Shown here: piece by piece, positions 34,700-46,080 of the stretch | Layout of the letters: every line of letters starts with the position of its first letter | Position numbering within the stretch: the first letter of the stretch is position 1 | Source: Dysidea avara | Lineage: Eukaryota > Porifera > Demospongiae > Dictyoceratida > Dysideidae | Direction: 5' to 3' | NCBI RefSeq assembly: GCF_963678975.1 | Contig: NC_089273.1 | Span: 29,760,973 to 29,824,972 of the forward strand | DNA length: 64,000 nt | Program-made: the position numbers and the translations under genes | Notes under the pieces: model-generated | What the model was told of the DNA's origin: nothing | Database searches by the model: none | The model's input: only the letters and a program-made list of their open reading frames with translations

Positions 34700-36080
34700 A
34701 CTGAAGTCATACAAATACAGTACATGCGTGTGCAATTTTCTAAGGTTACAGATTATCAGATGGCCTCCATCTCAATTAGTTTATTTTTATTCTTGTACAT
34801 TAGCTGTGTAGATTTACACTTATATAATAATAATAATAGTCATGTTTGCTTACTATAATCTAATATCAGCAAAGCCTTTGGTTTATAATTATTACACATA
34901 GTGTACACTTATTACTAGCTAATTTTTTTTGGTAGTTTTTTGTATTGTTTTGGTGTTTACTTATGTTAAGTTATGTGTATGTGAAGTGTTCCTCTGGGCA
35001 AGGAAGAATGCCAGAATGGCTGTAGCTGGTTGCCTGTAGGTTAAATATATAAATCAAATCGAATCAAATGTGCAAGTCAATAATTGCATGTTTATCTTAA
35101 GAACTACTACTATGTACACATGTTACAGTTACACATCTCAGATCCAAGGAATTCCAGAGGATATATACATTAATATTGCCATATATATATATATATATAT
35201 ATTCCTCTTCACAAGGATACATCACAATGCACACTGGTGTACTTTGAGATGTAACCTGGGAAAGTCACTACACTTGCCTATATGTGGATGAGGTAGTAAT
35301 GCCACCTTGTTTGTTTTATATAAAGGCTTGCTGCCTGGCCATAATAAAAGTGGACATGTACTTTTATTGGCATGGGTGATTACTTACTTAATGCAGTCTA
35401 TTAGCCCATAATAACAGAAGTACTATATATTAGCTAAAACATGGGTTTGCTATGCCTGCAACCCTCAGGCTGTGGTTTGGGTTTGGGTACACATATCAGA
35501 AAAACCTCTTGTGCCCACATTACATGTATATACAACTATTACTTGTCATCTTCTTGCAGTATTAGTATGGCAGTGCAATGTTATAACTGGCTATAATTAT
35601 AGTTGGTAATTTTGGCAAAGTTTTAGTTATCAGCAGACACAATGATGAAAATGTGTGGCCATTCATCCACACATACATGGCATCACTATAATGTGTTATC
35701 TTAATACAAATAGTCTATCTTCAGTGGCTTGGCTATGTCAACATTCTAACTATAATAATTTTGTCTTGAATATAATATAATATAATATATATGATTAGGT
35801 CATGTTGCATATTTTTACTAAGAATATATTACCACCATCCAACTTCCTAAGACAGGAGCAGTGGAGCACTCAGGAGCAGGCGCCAACTGAGATTTATACA
35901 ATGGAGTATGGAGTATACAACAGATCTAAATGTTATCTAAGGGGATCTATATCTGGGGGTTGTCCCCAGGAAAATTTTCATATTTGTGACCCAGTCTGAC
36001 AAAATGGGACTTATAGCCCATCATATTTTGACCATAATGTCAAAGTTTGAAATTTTATAACTTTTCTGTGGACATAATAA
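34700..36080. other. No gene seen; (AT)n microsatellite
   Basis: Non-coding. An (AT)11 run lies at about 35,181-35,202. Small ORFs are not convincing. Confidence 0.4.
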
Positions 36081-36082
36081 CT

Positions 36083-36411
36083 ATCTAATCAAAAACAGCT
36101 AAGCTGTAAAAAAAGGAGTGCGGCCCTGAAAAGGCTATGGTGAAAAAAGATGTGAAATCCAAGGTGGCGGCAAGAAATGGCTGTGATGGTAGGCTAATGG
36201 TAAAAATTTTAATAACGACAATTCAGGTGAATTTGGTGCCGCTTGGTCAATTGGCACAAAATTCACCTGAATTGTCGTTATTAAAATTTTTACCATTAAC
36301 CTACCATCACAGCCATTTCTTGGCCGCCACCTTGGATTTCACATCTTTTTTCACCATAGCCTTTTCAAGGGCAGCACTCCTTTTTTACAGCTTGGCTGTG
36401 TTTGATTAGAT
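36083..36411 (+). repeat. Composite repeat copy B: intact hairpin H2
   Basis: A near-perfect ~329-bp inverted repeat with arms of about 155 bp. The left arm starts TCTAATCAAAAACAGC and includes AAGGTGGCGGCAAGAAATGG and ACGACAATTCAGGTGAATTT. The right arm mirrors it to GGCTGTGTTTGATTAGA. The loop is about 20 bp. This is the best-preserved hairpin and defines the family. Confidence 0.9.
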
Positions 36412-36519
36412 TTCACTTCTTTTTGTATTTGTATACCCCAAAGCCAGCCTAAGGCCAGCTTTGGGCTTTTTAACCTATATATTTTTCTTTACCACAGGAA
36501 AAAGAAAAAGATGAAGCAG
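36412..36519 (+). repeat. Composite repeat copy B: S1 segment
   Basis: Conserved segment between hairpin and array (TTTCACTTCTTTTTGTATTT, then the AAAGCC/GGCTTT palindrome, then a purine-rich stretch ending GATGAAGCAG). Same order as 3950-4064. Confidence 0.75.
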
Positions 36520-36962
36520 ATTTTATAAATACAGTAAAATACTTTAACTCATTCTGATTTTATCAGTAAATGTACAAATTATATATATAATGCATATATC
36601 ACGAGTTCATAATATAAGAAGAAAGGAGAGTGTCCTACTGCAGTATAGCCTGTACAAACGCGAATCTCGAAGTTATGATGTAATACCTATAGTCACTTTC
36701 AATGTGCTAGTTGGTCAGGCATGTACTCAGCATTAAGTTTCAATGACTGTTGTAGTTATGGCTTTAATAAGCAGCCTACTGATGACAGTGTCAACACTCC
36801 TTAACAGTTTGTTTGTTGACATGATATCCTAAAGTAATCAAAGTTTTACTGTATTACTTTGAGATACGCATTTATACAGGCTATACTGAAGTAGGACACT
36901 CTCCTCTTTTATTACATTATGAACTCTTGCATATATTTATTACATGTCAATTAATCCCCACA
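36520..36962. mobile_element. Foldback MITE inserted between S1 and array B
   Basis: Long inverted arms at about 36,598-36,660 and 36,868-36,932 share GAGAGTGTCCTACT, AGTATAGCCTGTA and GAGTTCATAAT. A shorter inner pair (AATACAGTAAAA) suggests two nested insertions. The other copies lack this DNA at the S1/array junction. Exact target duplication unclear. Confidence 0.6.
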
Positions 36963-37754
36963 GGATAATTTGCAGCTGATCTCTCTACTGGGTGACTTGA
37001 AATGGAGCTAAACTCTCTACAGGGTGATCTGCTTGTACGTAGATGAACTCTTTACAGGATTCTCTCTACAGGGTTACTTGACTCTAGCTGAACTCTCTGC
37101 AGGGTTATCTGTTTGTAGTTGAATTCTCTACAGGGTGATATCAAGAGTTAATACTATTATTAACTCTTGGTGATATGTTTGCAGCTGAACTCTCTACAAG
37201 GTAACTTCTTCTAGCTGATCTGTCTACAGGGTGACTTGTTTCTAGCTGGTCTCTCTACAGGGCGATTTGTTTGTATATAGCTGAATTCTCTATAGGGTGA
37301 TTTGTTTGCAGCTGAACTCTCTACATGGTGGTTGCTTTGTAGCTGAACTCTCTAAAAGGTGACTTCTTCTAGCTGAACTCTCTACAGGGTGATCTTTTCA
37401 TAGTTGAACTCTCTACAGGATGATTTGTTTGCATCTGAACTCTCTACATGATGATTTCTTTGTAGCCGAACTCTCTACAGGGTGATTTGTTTGTAGCTGA
37501 ACTCTCTACAAGGTAACTTCTTCTAGCTGATCTGTCTACAGGGTGACTTGTTTCTAGCTGGTCTCTCTACAGGGCGATTTGTTTGTAGCTGAGTTCTCTA
37601 CAGGGTGTTTGTTTGCAGCTGAACTCTCTACATGGTAGTTTCTTTGTAGCTGAACTCTCTACAATGTGACTTCTTCTAGCTGAACTCTCTACAGGGTGAC
37701 TTGTTTCTAGCTGATCTCTCTACAGGGTGACTTGTTTCTAGCTGAACTCTCTAT

Positions 37755-38183
37755 AGGCCTGAGCCTATTATGCTTTTGAAATTGCCTATTATGCTTTTGA
37801 GCATTGCTCCAAAATATGTCTTATTATGCTCCAATTATGCCCATTTATGATCCAAATATGCTCATATAAAATTGTGCCTTGACTGCTCTATTAGAGTACC
37901 TAATACATCTGTGAACGTTCTATTAGGATATTTCATTATGCGGTGACTGTTCTATTAGAGTATATCGATCTTTAACTAATCTTTTTTCACAACGTAGCTG
38001 TAAATTTGATTTTTACCATGTTTGCACACTATCCCATTCTGCATCATGCAAAATAGGCAGAGTTTCAGCTTCTCTGATAACCAATGCACAAAAATTTTGT
38101 CTATTATGCTGGCATTATGCTGATGCTTTAGGCTACCTACTGTATTATGCCCCAAATTATGTTGGCATAATCGGCGCAGGCCT
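37755..38183. mobile_element. hAT-like MITE in array B
   Basis: 429 bp, ends AGGCCTGAGCCTATTATGC and (from the right) AGGCCTGCGCCGATTATGCC. AACTCTCTA occurs on both sides where the uninterrupted array would have it once. The ends and ATTATGC core resemble the 1.4 kb insert at 2434-3843, so they are probably related. It contains two CTATTAGAGTA motifs. Confidence 0.65.
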
Positions 38184-38905
38184 AACTCTCTACAGGTGAT
38201 TTGTTTGCAGCTGAATTCTCTACATGGTGGTTTCTTTGTAGCTGAACTCTCTACAAGGTAACTTCTTCTAGCTGATCTTTCTACAGGGTGATTTGTTTGT
38301 AGCTGAATTCTCTACAGGGTGATTTATTTGCAGCTGAACTCTCTACAAGGTGACTCCTTCTAGCTGAACTCTCTACAGAGTGATTGATTTTTTGCAGCTG
38401 AACTCTCTACATGGTGGTTGCTTTGTAGCTGAACTCTCTAAAAGGTGACTTCTTCTAGCTGAACTCTCTACAGGCTGATCTTTTCATAGCTGAACTCTCT
38501 ACGGGATGATCTGTTTGCAGCTGAACTCTCTACATGATGATTTCTTTGTAGCTGAACTCTCTACAGGGTGATTTGTTTGTAGCTGAACTCCCTACAAGGT
38601 AACTTCTTCTAGCTGATCTTTCTACAGGGCGATTTGTTTGTAGCTGAGTTCTCTACAAGGTGATTTGTTTGCAGCTGAACTCTCTACATGGTAGTTTCTT
38701 TGTAGCTGAACTCTCTATAATGTGACTTCTTCTAGCTCAACTCTCTACAGGGTGACTTGTTTCTAGCTGATCTCTCTACAGGGTAACTTGTTTCTAGCTG
38801 ATCTCTCTACAGGGGATTTATTTGCAGCTGAACTCTCTACATGGTGGTTTCTTTGTAGCTGAACTCTCTACAAGGTAACTTCTTCTAGCTGATACACGGT
38901 GCCTT

Positions 38906-39242
38906 CACTGTGAAAAAAGAGGGATATAAGATGGTATTTCCAGTGGCTTATTGAATACAAAAAAGCTTGGTATAACCTGTATTATACTAACAATCTCATG
39001 TAAGACTTCAGTTAATGTGTTAAATATACTGAAACCATATATGCGATGGTATAGTGTGGGCATTATATTAGACATAAGCTATTTGAGGTAATGTGGTAAA
39101 TAAACTGAAACCATATATGCAATAGTATAGTATGGATTATACTAAAGTATAAAATGAGTATAATACAGGATTTATATTAAGGCTTATTTGTATTCAATAA
39201 GCCACTGGAAATACCATATTATATCCCACTTTTTGCACAGTG
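38906..39242. mobile_element. CACTG-ended MITE in array B
   Basis: 337 bp, TIRs of about 60 bp starting CACTGTG(A/C)AAAAA and including GGTATTTCCAGTGGCTTATT. A 3-bp CTT duplication flanks it, and removing it restores the array. CACTG ends with a short duplication fit the CMC (CACTA/Chapaev-like) superfamily. The interior has two copies of a ~40-bp repeat (ACTGAAACCATATATGC). Confidence 0.7.
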
Positions 39243-39330
39243 CTTGTTTCTAGATGAACTCTCTACAGGGTGACTTGCATGTAGCTGAATTGTCTATCAG
39301 ATTAACTGTTTGTAGCTGAATTCCGTACAG

Positions 39331-39927
39331 AATATCTTGCAATGTAATATAACTCTATAATGGAGTAAGTTATAAACGTAGCTGAATGTTCTATTAGGGT
39401 GACTGTTCTATTATAGTATCTCGATCTCGCATTTGCTACACGTAGTTTCCTTTCGAATCGTAACTCAGTAGTTTGTAATCCGATTCTTCTGTACTACTGC
39501 AAGGACTTTCTATGATGGTTATTCCAGCTACATACTGATTTTCAGCTCATTGTTCTAAGCGGTTTGCGTGGTAGATGTGAAAAATAATAGTTTTTTATTC
39601 ATAAAAATCGATCGCGTAATTTTAACACAGGTTGGGTTTTGTGTCATATCTCCATGGTCTTTATCTCAATTCCTTTCAAACCACAAAAAGGCACTCCTAC
39701 GATGGTTACTCCATCTACATATCAATTTTCAACTCATTCCTCCAAGGGGTTTACTCTGTAGGCGTGACAGACCTTCGACCTTATTTTATGCACATAATCG
39801 GTCATAACTCCGTGTATGTTCATCGGATTCCTACCAAAGTTGGTACTGAGATCCGCCTTAATGAGCCCTTCAAGTGTGCCAACTTTCAGCACTATCCGAG
39901 TACGCATTCGTGTTTTATGTAAATATT
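39331..39927 (+). repeat. Composite repeat copy B: S2 segment
   Basis: The fullest plus-strand copy of S2. It has TTCTATTAGGGTGACTGTTC and ATCTCGATCTCGCATTTGCT, then two diverged ~170-bp half-repeats, each with a GGTT(A/T)(C/T)TCCA(G/T)CTACATA-like core. It leads straight into hairpin H3, so modules B and C share this hairpin. It is matched on the minus strand at 54,100-54,870. Short ORFs here are not genes. Confidence 0.7.
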
Positions 39928-39992
39928 TTAATAACGACAATTCAGCTAGGTGAATTTGCATGGTGCCGATTGCTCTTGGCACAAAATTCACC

Positions 39993-40625
39993 AAATTTTT
40001 TTTTTTCCATTATTAATGAACACGTTTTAACAACACATAAAAACAATTGTTCTAATCAGTAAGAATACGGCTCTCCACTAAGCGCAGCTCGGTGGAGACG
40101 GCGGGGAACTCGGTTGACTGCAGCTTTCTGCTCCCACGAATGGCCAGTACAGCGGAACGTAACAGGGAAAATGATAAAGCACAGCGCATCCAGGAGAGTG
40201 TCAGGTTGTAAGACGTATTGTGCTTCTGTGATAAAAGATCTGCCAAACGGTTGTAGAAAATAGTAGCCTCCTTGCCCCAACCATCAAAAGTTGAAAAAAC
40301 TAGCGGGGGGTGAAAGATTCACAGTCAACACTGCGTATACGATCCCCATATTCTCGCTTCTTCTCAAGCTCATGTCGACGAAAAAGGGAAGCAACCGGGT
40401 CTGACGATAACTTGGTGCGTTGGGATGGAAAACCCTGACGTCAAACAATGCACCTTGTCGTCTGCCCCAGAAGCCCCTTGCATGGATGTCAGCTCTTGCA
40501 GTATTACTGCAGTTAGCTGAAGATGGTGTAATTAGTTCCCCATTAAGTGGCAGTAATGGAGGTTCAACAGTAACATCATGACACACTTCTTGTAACCATT
40601 CTGCTGTTAAGTCTCGAAGTTCATT
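39993..40625 (-). mobile_element. 5'-truncated non-LTR retroelement insert
   Basis: Flanked by AAATTCACC direct repeats (39,984-39,992 and 40,626-40,634). On the minus strand it ends in a run of 11 A (plus-strand T 39,996-40,006), the signature of target-primed reverse transcription. It carries the broken coding fragment at 40,052-40,620. Confidence 0.72.
40052..40620 (-). pseudogene. Broken C-terminal fragment of a retroelement-type protein
   Basis: Minus-strand reading: [20 protein letters not shown], then [20 protein letters not shown] and [15 protein letters not shown], a frameshift, [20 protein letters not shown], a second frameshift in a C-run, then [40 protein letters not shown] and SAVLAIRGSRK. 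From memory, similar segments (R-D-L-T, FDVRVFxPxAxS, MSWLRCxLSFSLLRS) recur in multicopy reverse-transcriptase-associated proteins of cnidarians, molluscs and sponges. The exact element family is not certain. Two frameshifts make it non-functional. Confidence 0.6.
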
Positions 40626-40765
40626 AAATTCACCTGAACTGTCATTATTAAAATTTTTATCATTAACCTAACATCACAGCCATTTCTTGGCCGCCAGCTT
40701 GGTTTTCACATCTTTTTTCACCATAGCCTTTCTGAGGGCCGCACTCTTTTTTTACAGCTTGGCTG

Positions 40766-40892
40766 TTTTGGATTAGATTTCACTTCTTTTTGTATTTGTA
40801 TACCCTAATTCTGGCCTATGGCCGGCTTTAGGGCTTTTTTTAACCTATCATTTTTTCTTTACCACAGGAAGAAGAAAAGATGAAGCAGGGTG
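40766..40892 (+). repeat. Composite repeat copy C: S1 segment
   Basis: TTTCACTTCTTTTTGTATTT to GAAGCAGGGTGATTTC, the same as in copies A and B. Confidence 0.75.
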
Positions 40893-41312
40893 ATTTCTTT
40901 GTAGCTGACCTCTCTACAAGGTTATCCTTCTAGCTGATCTCACTACCGGATGACTTGTTTGTAGCTGAACTCTCTACAGGGTGGTTTGTTTGTAGCTACA
41001 TTTTCTACAGGGCGATTTGTTTGCAGCTGAACTCTCTACATGGTAGTTTCTTTGTAGCTGAACTATCTACAATGTAACTTCTTCTAGCTGAGCTCTCTAC
41101 AGGGTGACTTGTTTCTAGCTGATCTCTCTACAGGGTGACTTGTTTCTAGCTGAACTCTCTACAGGGTGATTTGTTTGTAGCTAAACTCTCTACAAGGTAA
41201 CTTCTTCTAGCTGATCTTTCTACGGGGTGATTTGTTTGTAGCTGAATTCTCTACAGGGTGACTTGTTTCTAGCAGATCTCTGTACAGGGTGACTTGTTCC
41301 TAGCTGTAGTCC
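40893..41312 (+). repeat. Minisatellite array C (short)
   Basis: About 13-14 monomers of the 31-bp family. It ends abruptly in unique sequence, so module C is truncated and lacks S2 and a closing hairpin. Confidence 0.88.
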
Positions 41313-42308
41313 CTACTATACAGTACTATCATACTGTATGATGCCCCTGAAGCCTAAAAAATACAAAATTGGATCACATAATGGGTCAGTAGTTAATAGC
41401 ATGCCATGATGTGTGCACATGTACATGACATGTGCTATAGCTACACAGTGGATGTATGGATAAATATCTTAGTAACAGATGCACTTGTAATCAGTTGCAA
41501 AAAAATTATTACATATAATACATATACAGTACTTACACATGTACAGTTTTCTATGAAATGCAGTGGTACAGATAATCCATAGTGGTAGATTCGGGGGACA
41601 ACGCTTGGTCCCAACGAACAAAGTGCCCAAAAGTAAACAGTCAAGTTATGAAAAATCAATGTAGTGGCATTGCAACTGCAGTGTTCTGAGTCACAAACTA
41701 AAAGGTACAATGTTTACCAAAATAGTTAAAAGTCGGCGTAGTGCCAATGTTCTAAATTACAAACTAAAAAGTAAAATGTTGGCAAAAAGTAGTTTAATAA
41801 TGAAATAGCAAGGCTTACATTTCTTGACTGCTATTTTTGATTTAAAATTGTACTTAAAAATTAATATGCAACTTTATCTGTTTTAATTGCATGGCCATAA
41901 GTTACTACATCAACAAAGATATTACAGATGACTTGACAATACTATTACAAAACCAACCTGATATACTGTAGCTATGTACCTTGTTGTTCAGTTAAATAAA
42001 GCTATAAGAAGTAGGTACAGTGAATCTGTCTATTCTGTTTCTACACATAGTGTCATTTTGTCTCTAATGAAACCCTACACTTGATTACTACATGAAGCAC
42101 TTACTAGATACGCTGAGTTGACAGAGACTTGATCAAACTGGATCTTTAAAAATTTTGGGCTTGAAATGTCTTGTACTCTAGTATGCATACCTGTCAGAAT
42201 GGTCAGCACTTTTAAAGCTATAAATACACTAGCCTTCTAGTATGATAACACTGTGGTCATTTCTTGTATACTAGTGATAGGTGAAGTATCTACTACATAA
42301 TTGATGAG
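41313..42308. other. 5' flank of the RING-like/NHL gene; no gene seen
   Basis: AT-rich sequence. No TATA or initiator could be fixed with confidence, and small minus-strand ORFs are not convincing. Confidence 0.35.
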
Positions 42309-43373
42309 ATGGCTACTAAACAAGTGCAGAAAGTTGTCATTAGAATCAGTTGTCCAACATGTAAAAAGTTTTTCAAGATGCCTAAGTCTTTACCTTGTCA
42401 TCATCCCTACTTTGAAAGGTGTCTAGAGAAGATGAAGGCAGAGTCCAGGCCCCAGTGTAGAAAGGAAGTAAAATTGTTAGTGTGTGGTAGTAAAAAGCAC
42501 GTCAATGGAAGCCCTCATAGCACTGTAGCTAGTCATGATTACACCTCACTACGCAAGCCCAGTAAAATAGTGAACAATGATGCTAGGATGGGAAGACCCT
42601 GGGGAATTGGATTTTGTAAGAATGGTAACTGGGCAGTAGCTGACCATTACAATCACTGTGTATACCTTTATGATGCTGAGGACCAATTTGCAAGTGTGAG
42701 GAAGATTGGCAACTTTGGACACAATAGTGGCGAGTTTAATTGTCCTAGAAGAGTTACATTTGATGATGATGACGATCACCTGTACATTGCTGATCACTGC
42801 AGGGTACAGAAGTTTACTATTGATGGTGACTACTTGCTGCAGTTAGGAAAGTATGGATCTAATGATGGTGAAATAAAGTTTCCTGATGGCCTTGCAATCC
42901 ACAATGGTAAAGTGTATGTTGCTGACTATGGTAACAAGCACATCTCAGTGTTTCTTACTGATGGTACATTTCAAAAGACTATAGGGAGAGGACAGCTGGA
43001 TTATCCTTGTGATGTAGCAGTTACAAGTAATGATAAGCTGCTTTTGATTGACAGTGATCACAATTGTATATATAGGTTTACATTGGATGGCAATTACGTT
43101 GGTAAGTTCAGTAATGATGCTGATAAATCCTTTTCTCCAAGGAGTATCACTGTTGACTCAAATGACTTCATTTTAATGACTGATACCCACAATCATGAAG
43201 TTGTAATATTCAACGTATTTGGAAATCTTGTACACAAGTTTGGCTGTAGAGGATCTGGTGATGGTGAATTCTTATATCCTCGTGGAATAGCTGTTAGCAA
43301 CAAGAATGGTGATATTTATGTTAGTGACTTCCTCAACAAAAGAATCCAGGTCTTCTCCAACTACAAATGTTAA
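42309..43373 (+). CDS. RING-like / NHL-repeat protein (TRIM-NHL type, short)
   Basis: A 354-residue single-exon protein. Residues ~15-54 resemble a RING finger: C15-x2-C18, C30-x-H32, C38 and C50 are present, but the positions expected for two further Cys carry Phe35 and Arg47. Zinc binding and E3 ligase activity are therefore doubtful. Residues ~95-352 form six NHL repeats, a beta-propeller for protein or RNA binding, with repeats such as GRPWGIGF...VADHYNHCVYLYD, FPDGLAIHNGKVYVADYGNK and YPRGIAVSNKNGDIYVSDFL. The B-box and coiled coil of a standard TRIM-NHL (600-900 aa) are missing, so it is a reduced member or a retrogene-like copy. The ATG is in the context GAGATGG. No AATAAA is evident in the first 100 bp downstream. 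Confidence 0.85.
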   Translation: MATKQVQKVVIRISCPTCKKFFKMPKSLPCHHPYFERCLEKMKAESRPQCRKEVKLLVCGSKKHVNGSPHSTVASHDYTSLRKPSKIVNNDARMGRPWGIGFCKNGNWAVADHYNHCVYLYDAEDQFASVRKIGNFGHNSGEFNCPRRVTFDDDDDHLYIADHCRVQKFTIDGDYLLQLGKYGSNDGEIKFPDGLAIHNGKVYVADYGNKHISVFLTDGTFQKTIGRGQLDYPCDVAVTSNDKLLLIDSDHNCIYRFTLDGNYVGKFSNDADKSFSPRSITVDSNDFILMTDTHNHEVVIFNVFGNLVHKFGCRGSGDGEFLYPRGIAVSNKNGDIYVSDFLNKRIQVFSNYKC

Positions 43374-44050
43374 CAATACACTTGTGATTAAGTTTGTGTA
43401 GTGATTGTGTTTTTCACACATGTACATGTACAATTGTGTAAAATATTAGCGACATTAGAAATTACACTTTCATTCTCTTAAAAAGCTCCAGAAACCACTG
43501 CAAACAACCAAAAAGCTTACCTGCAACAGTTACTACTTGATAAAGTATCAATCTTTCAAACTGGAATGCCAGAAAAATCATTGTGAGCTGAGCAAGCATT
43601 GTACAGTCTGCAATCACTGTACGACCACTCTTAAGAAACCTTTCAAATAGCCACTGACTCAATATTCCCTTGTTAATTTGTGGTTGAGTCCTTAACAATT
43701 TCAACTAAATCAATGTTGGACTTGAAATAGCTACATTACTTTATGCAATTAATATTTCAGCAAAACTGACAGGGCTAAAGTAGCTATCTGTGTAGCTGCT
43801 TGAAAGATTAAAGAGTACTGCAAGTGGTGAATGTGATAACAATTGAGTAAAGTAGGTCACTATTATGCTTGTAATTGTATTACTCCATGAAATACTACTA
43901 AAATAGAACATTTATGGCAATTAAAAAAAAAAACTATTGTGTGCGGGGTCAATTTTTGCTGCAAAAATGCATCCCTCAAAGGTATTGCATCTGTGTGCCG
44001 CAGACTCCTTCTCCTTACTCAATAATAGACACTCCATACTGGATTGGAAA
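43374..44050. other. No gene seen
   Basis: 3' flank of the NHL gene. A minus-strand ORF at about 43,462-43,704 (KGILSQWLFERFLKSGRTVI...) has mild protein character, but no start context, partner exon or family. Confidence 0.3.
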
Positions 44051-44058
44051 CTTCTAAG

Positions 44059-44568
44059 CAGTGTTGGGCAAGTTACTTTGTAAAAGTAACTAGTTACATA
44101 TTACATATTACTTGCAACTGAACTATTTAGTTACAGTTACATATTACCCACCATAAAATAAAGTAACTGTAATAAATATTACATATTATATTACTTTGTG
44201 TTCACAGCCTTAAGCTGTCACGTATGAAACTACCACCTTATCACGTGACATGATTGCGTTGTTGGACAATGTGCAAATCTTGGTTATAAGTAAGAAGCGG
44301 GTGAATAAGCTTCATTCAGTAGGCCTCGTTACTTCGTTGTGGCTAGGCGTTACTCAGAGGATAACTAACAAGATTGGTAACTTCGTTACTTGTAGTAATA
44401 ATATACGTAATATTAGGCTCGTTACAGTAACTATATTACTTAGGTAACGCGTTACATTCGTAAGTAAAGTAACTTTCGTTATATTACCTGTTTTTATAGC
44501 GTATTTCGTTATATTACTTTATTACCACAAAAGTAATAATATTACGTAACGAGTTACTCCCAACACTG
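44059..44568. mobile_element. hAT MITE (CAGTGTTGGG ends)
   Basis: 510 bp, left end CAGTGTTGGGCAAGTTACT and right end AGTTACTCCCAACACTG, flanked by a perfect 8-bp target duplication CTTCTAAG (44,051-44,058 and 44,569-44,576). Rich in GTAACT/AGTTAC motifs. It has no transposase, so it is non-autonomous. Confidence 0.85.
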
Positions 44569-44757
44569 CTTCTAAGCGCCACTTAAGGCCACTCCAAATA
44601 AATTCTCTGTTTCGCGTCCACCGCCCGCATCTGGTTAATACTTCCAGCTCTAAATATTCCATTATTCCGTATTCTTCCATTATTTTCCGGTTATTCTTGC
44701 ATGCTGATAGGCTCAGTAAAAGCTATCTTGAAACAGTGTCAACTCTCGTGTCAGCAG

Positions 44758-45206
44758 CAATGGCGGATCCAGGATGGGGCATTTGGGGCAAATGCCCCCC
44801 CCCCCCCCACTCACCTTGTGGAGGAGCCATATTTCTGATTAAAACACTAAACTTTATGCCAGGCAAGATCAGCTTATTAAACTCACGAAATATACACATT
44901 AATTCTCCTGCTACTAAAACGAACCAAAGTCAAACTAACTATGAAATGCGTCATCCAGCACCTTTGTGCGTACTAAGCGCCTCTAATAATAATTATCGTG
45001 TTGCTGTTGTTTAAGAAAGACTTCACAGCCTTCTACAAAGGCGAAAATGATAAAAAAATCAACAGTGGGATACTACTAAGAGGTGTATTATTTGCTGCTC
45101 CAAAAATGCAGCAATTAACAAGATGATCTGGCCTATAAACGTGACCACCTACAAGTGACTTGCCCGTTTGTGCCCCTCCCTTTGCCAAGTCCTGGATCCG
45201 CCCCTG
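44758..45206 (+). mobile_element. hAT-like MITE X, copy 1
   Basis: Starts CAATGGCGGATCCAGGATGG and ends TCCTGGATCCGCCCCTG (inverted ends). It contains a C-run (44,795-44,808) and the CTTGTGGAGGAGCC motif. Copies lie at 61,334-61,838 and, inverted and disrupted, at 45,239-48,857. Confidence 0.7.
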
Positions 45207-45353
45207 AGCAGTGCTAACAAGTCAGCACAAACTTCACGCAGGGGCGGACCCAGGAGCTGGCAAGGGAGGGGGTAAGTTGTAGGTGGTTGGGGAGAGCCAG
45301 ATTCTCTAGTTCAGTGCAACATTTTTGAAACAATAAATTATCACCTCTTAGTA

Positions 45354-45635
45354 TAGTCTGGCGCCGCCCGCCCTTCGCATAAAGTAAGGGTCTGGTGAAA
45401 TACAGATACTAAATCATTTCTAGCGCCCAGATTCGGCGCTAGCCAATTAGTGCATGCCAATGACGTTCACGCAGAAATCGCCTTGGCAACACAATACTTT
45501 TGTTCGAATTGAAGTGCAATCATCTGACGTAACTAGCATACGTACGCTGTCTAATTGAATTCTTTTTGAAATGATTAGGTATTTGTATTTCACCAGACTC
45601 TTACTTTTTGCGAAGGGGCGGGCGGCGCCAGACTA
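45354..45635. mobile_element. MITE with 57-bp TIRs and 9-bp duplication
   Basis: 282 bp. TIRs start TAGTCTGGCGCCGCCCGCCC and continue through GTCTGGTGAAATAC. A perfect 9-bp duplication CTCTTAGTA flanks it (45,345-45,353 and 45,636-45,644). Long TIRs plus a 9-bp duplication suggest the Mutator superfamily. Confidence 0.8.
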
Positions 45636-46080
45636 CTCTTAGTAGTGTCTCACTACAATTTTTTTCCATTTTTGGCCTTTTCAGATGGTTGTGAAGTCTT
45701 AAAAGCTGATAAAAAGGCTCTGAATGTCTTAAACAACAGCAACACAATAATTATTTTAGAGGCGCTTAGTACGAAAGAAGGTGCTAGATGCGAGACTAGG
45801 TGACTATTTTAGTTCGTTTGCTTTGGTTTCAGGTGAATTTTGTAGTAAACTGTGCATATTTTCATGAGTTGATAAACTGATCTTGGCCTGACATTAAGTT
45901 TAGTATAGCTATTTTAATCAAAAGCATGGCTGGCTCGAGGGGTCCGTCACGACCCTAGAATCCTGTACGAGATTCCGAATCCCACGAAATTCCAGGCAAG
46001 ATTCCGGATTCCAACCAAAGATTCCAGATTCCAAGCAAAATTCCGGATTCCAGATATCCAGTTACAGCTAGCTACGGAAC

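Larger units (their letters stand above)
36963..39330 (+). repeat. Minisatellite array B, interrupted by two MITEs
   Basis: Same ~31-bp monomer family and variant order as array A. It is interrupted by elements at 37,755-38,183 and 38,906-39,242. About 50 monomers remain. Confidence 0.9.
39928..40765 (+). repeat. Composite repeat: hairpin H3 (interrupted)
   Basis: A partial left arm (AATAACGACAATTCAGC), loop, 633-bp insertion, then a complete right arm to TTTTTTTACAGCTTGGCTGT. It is shared between bodies B and C. Confidence 0.75.
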
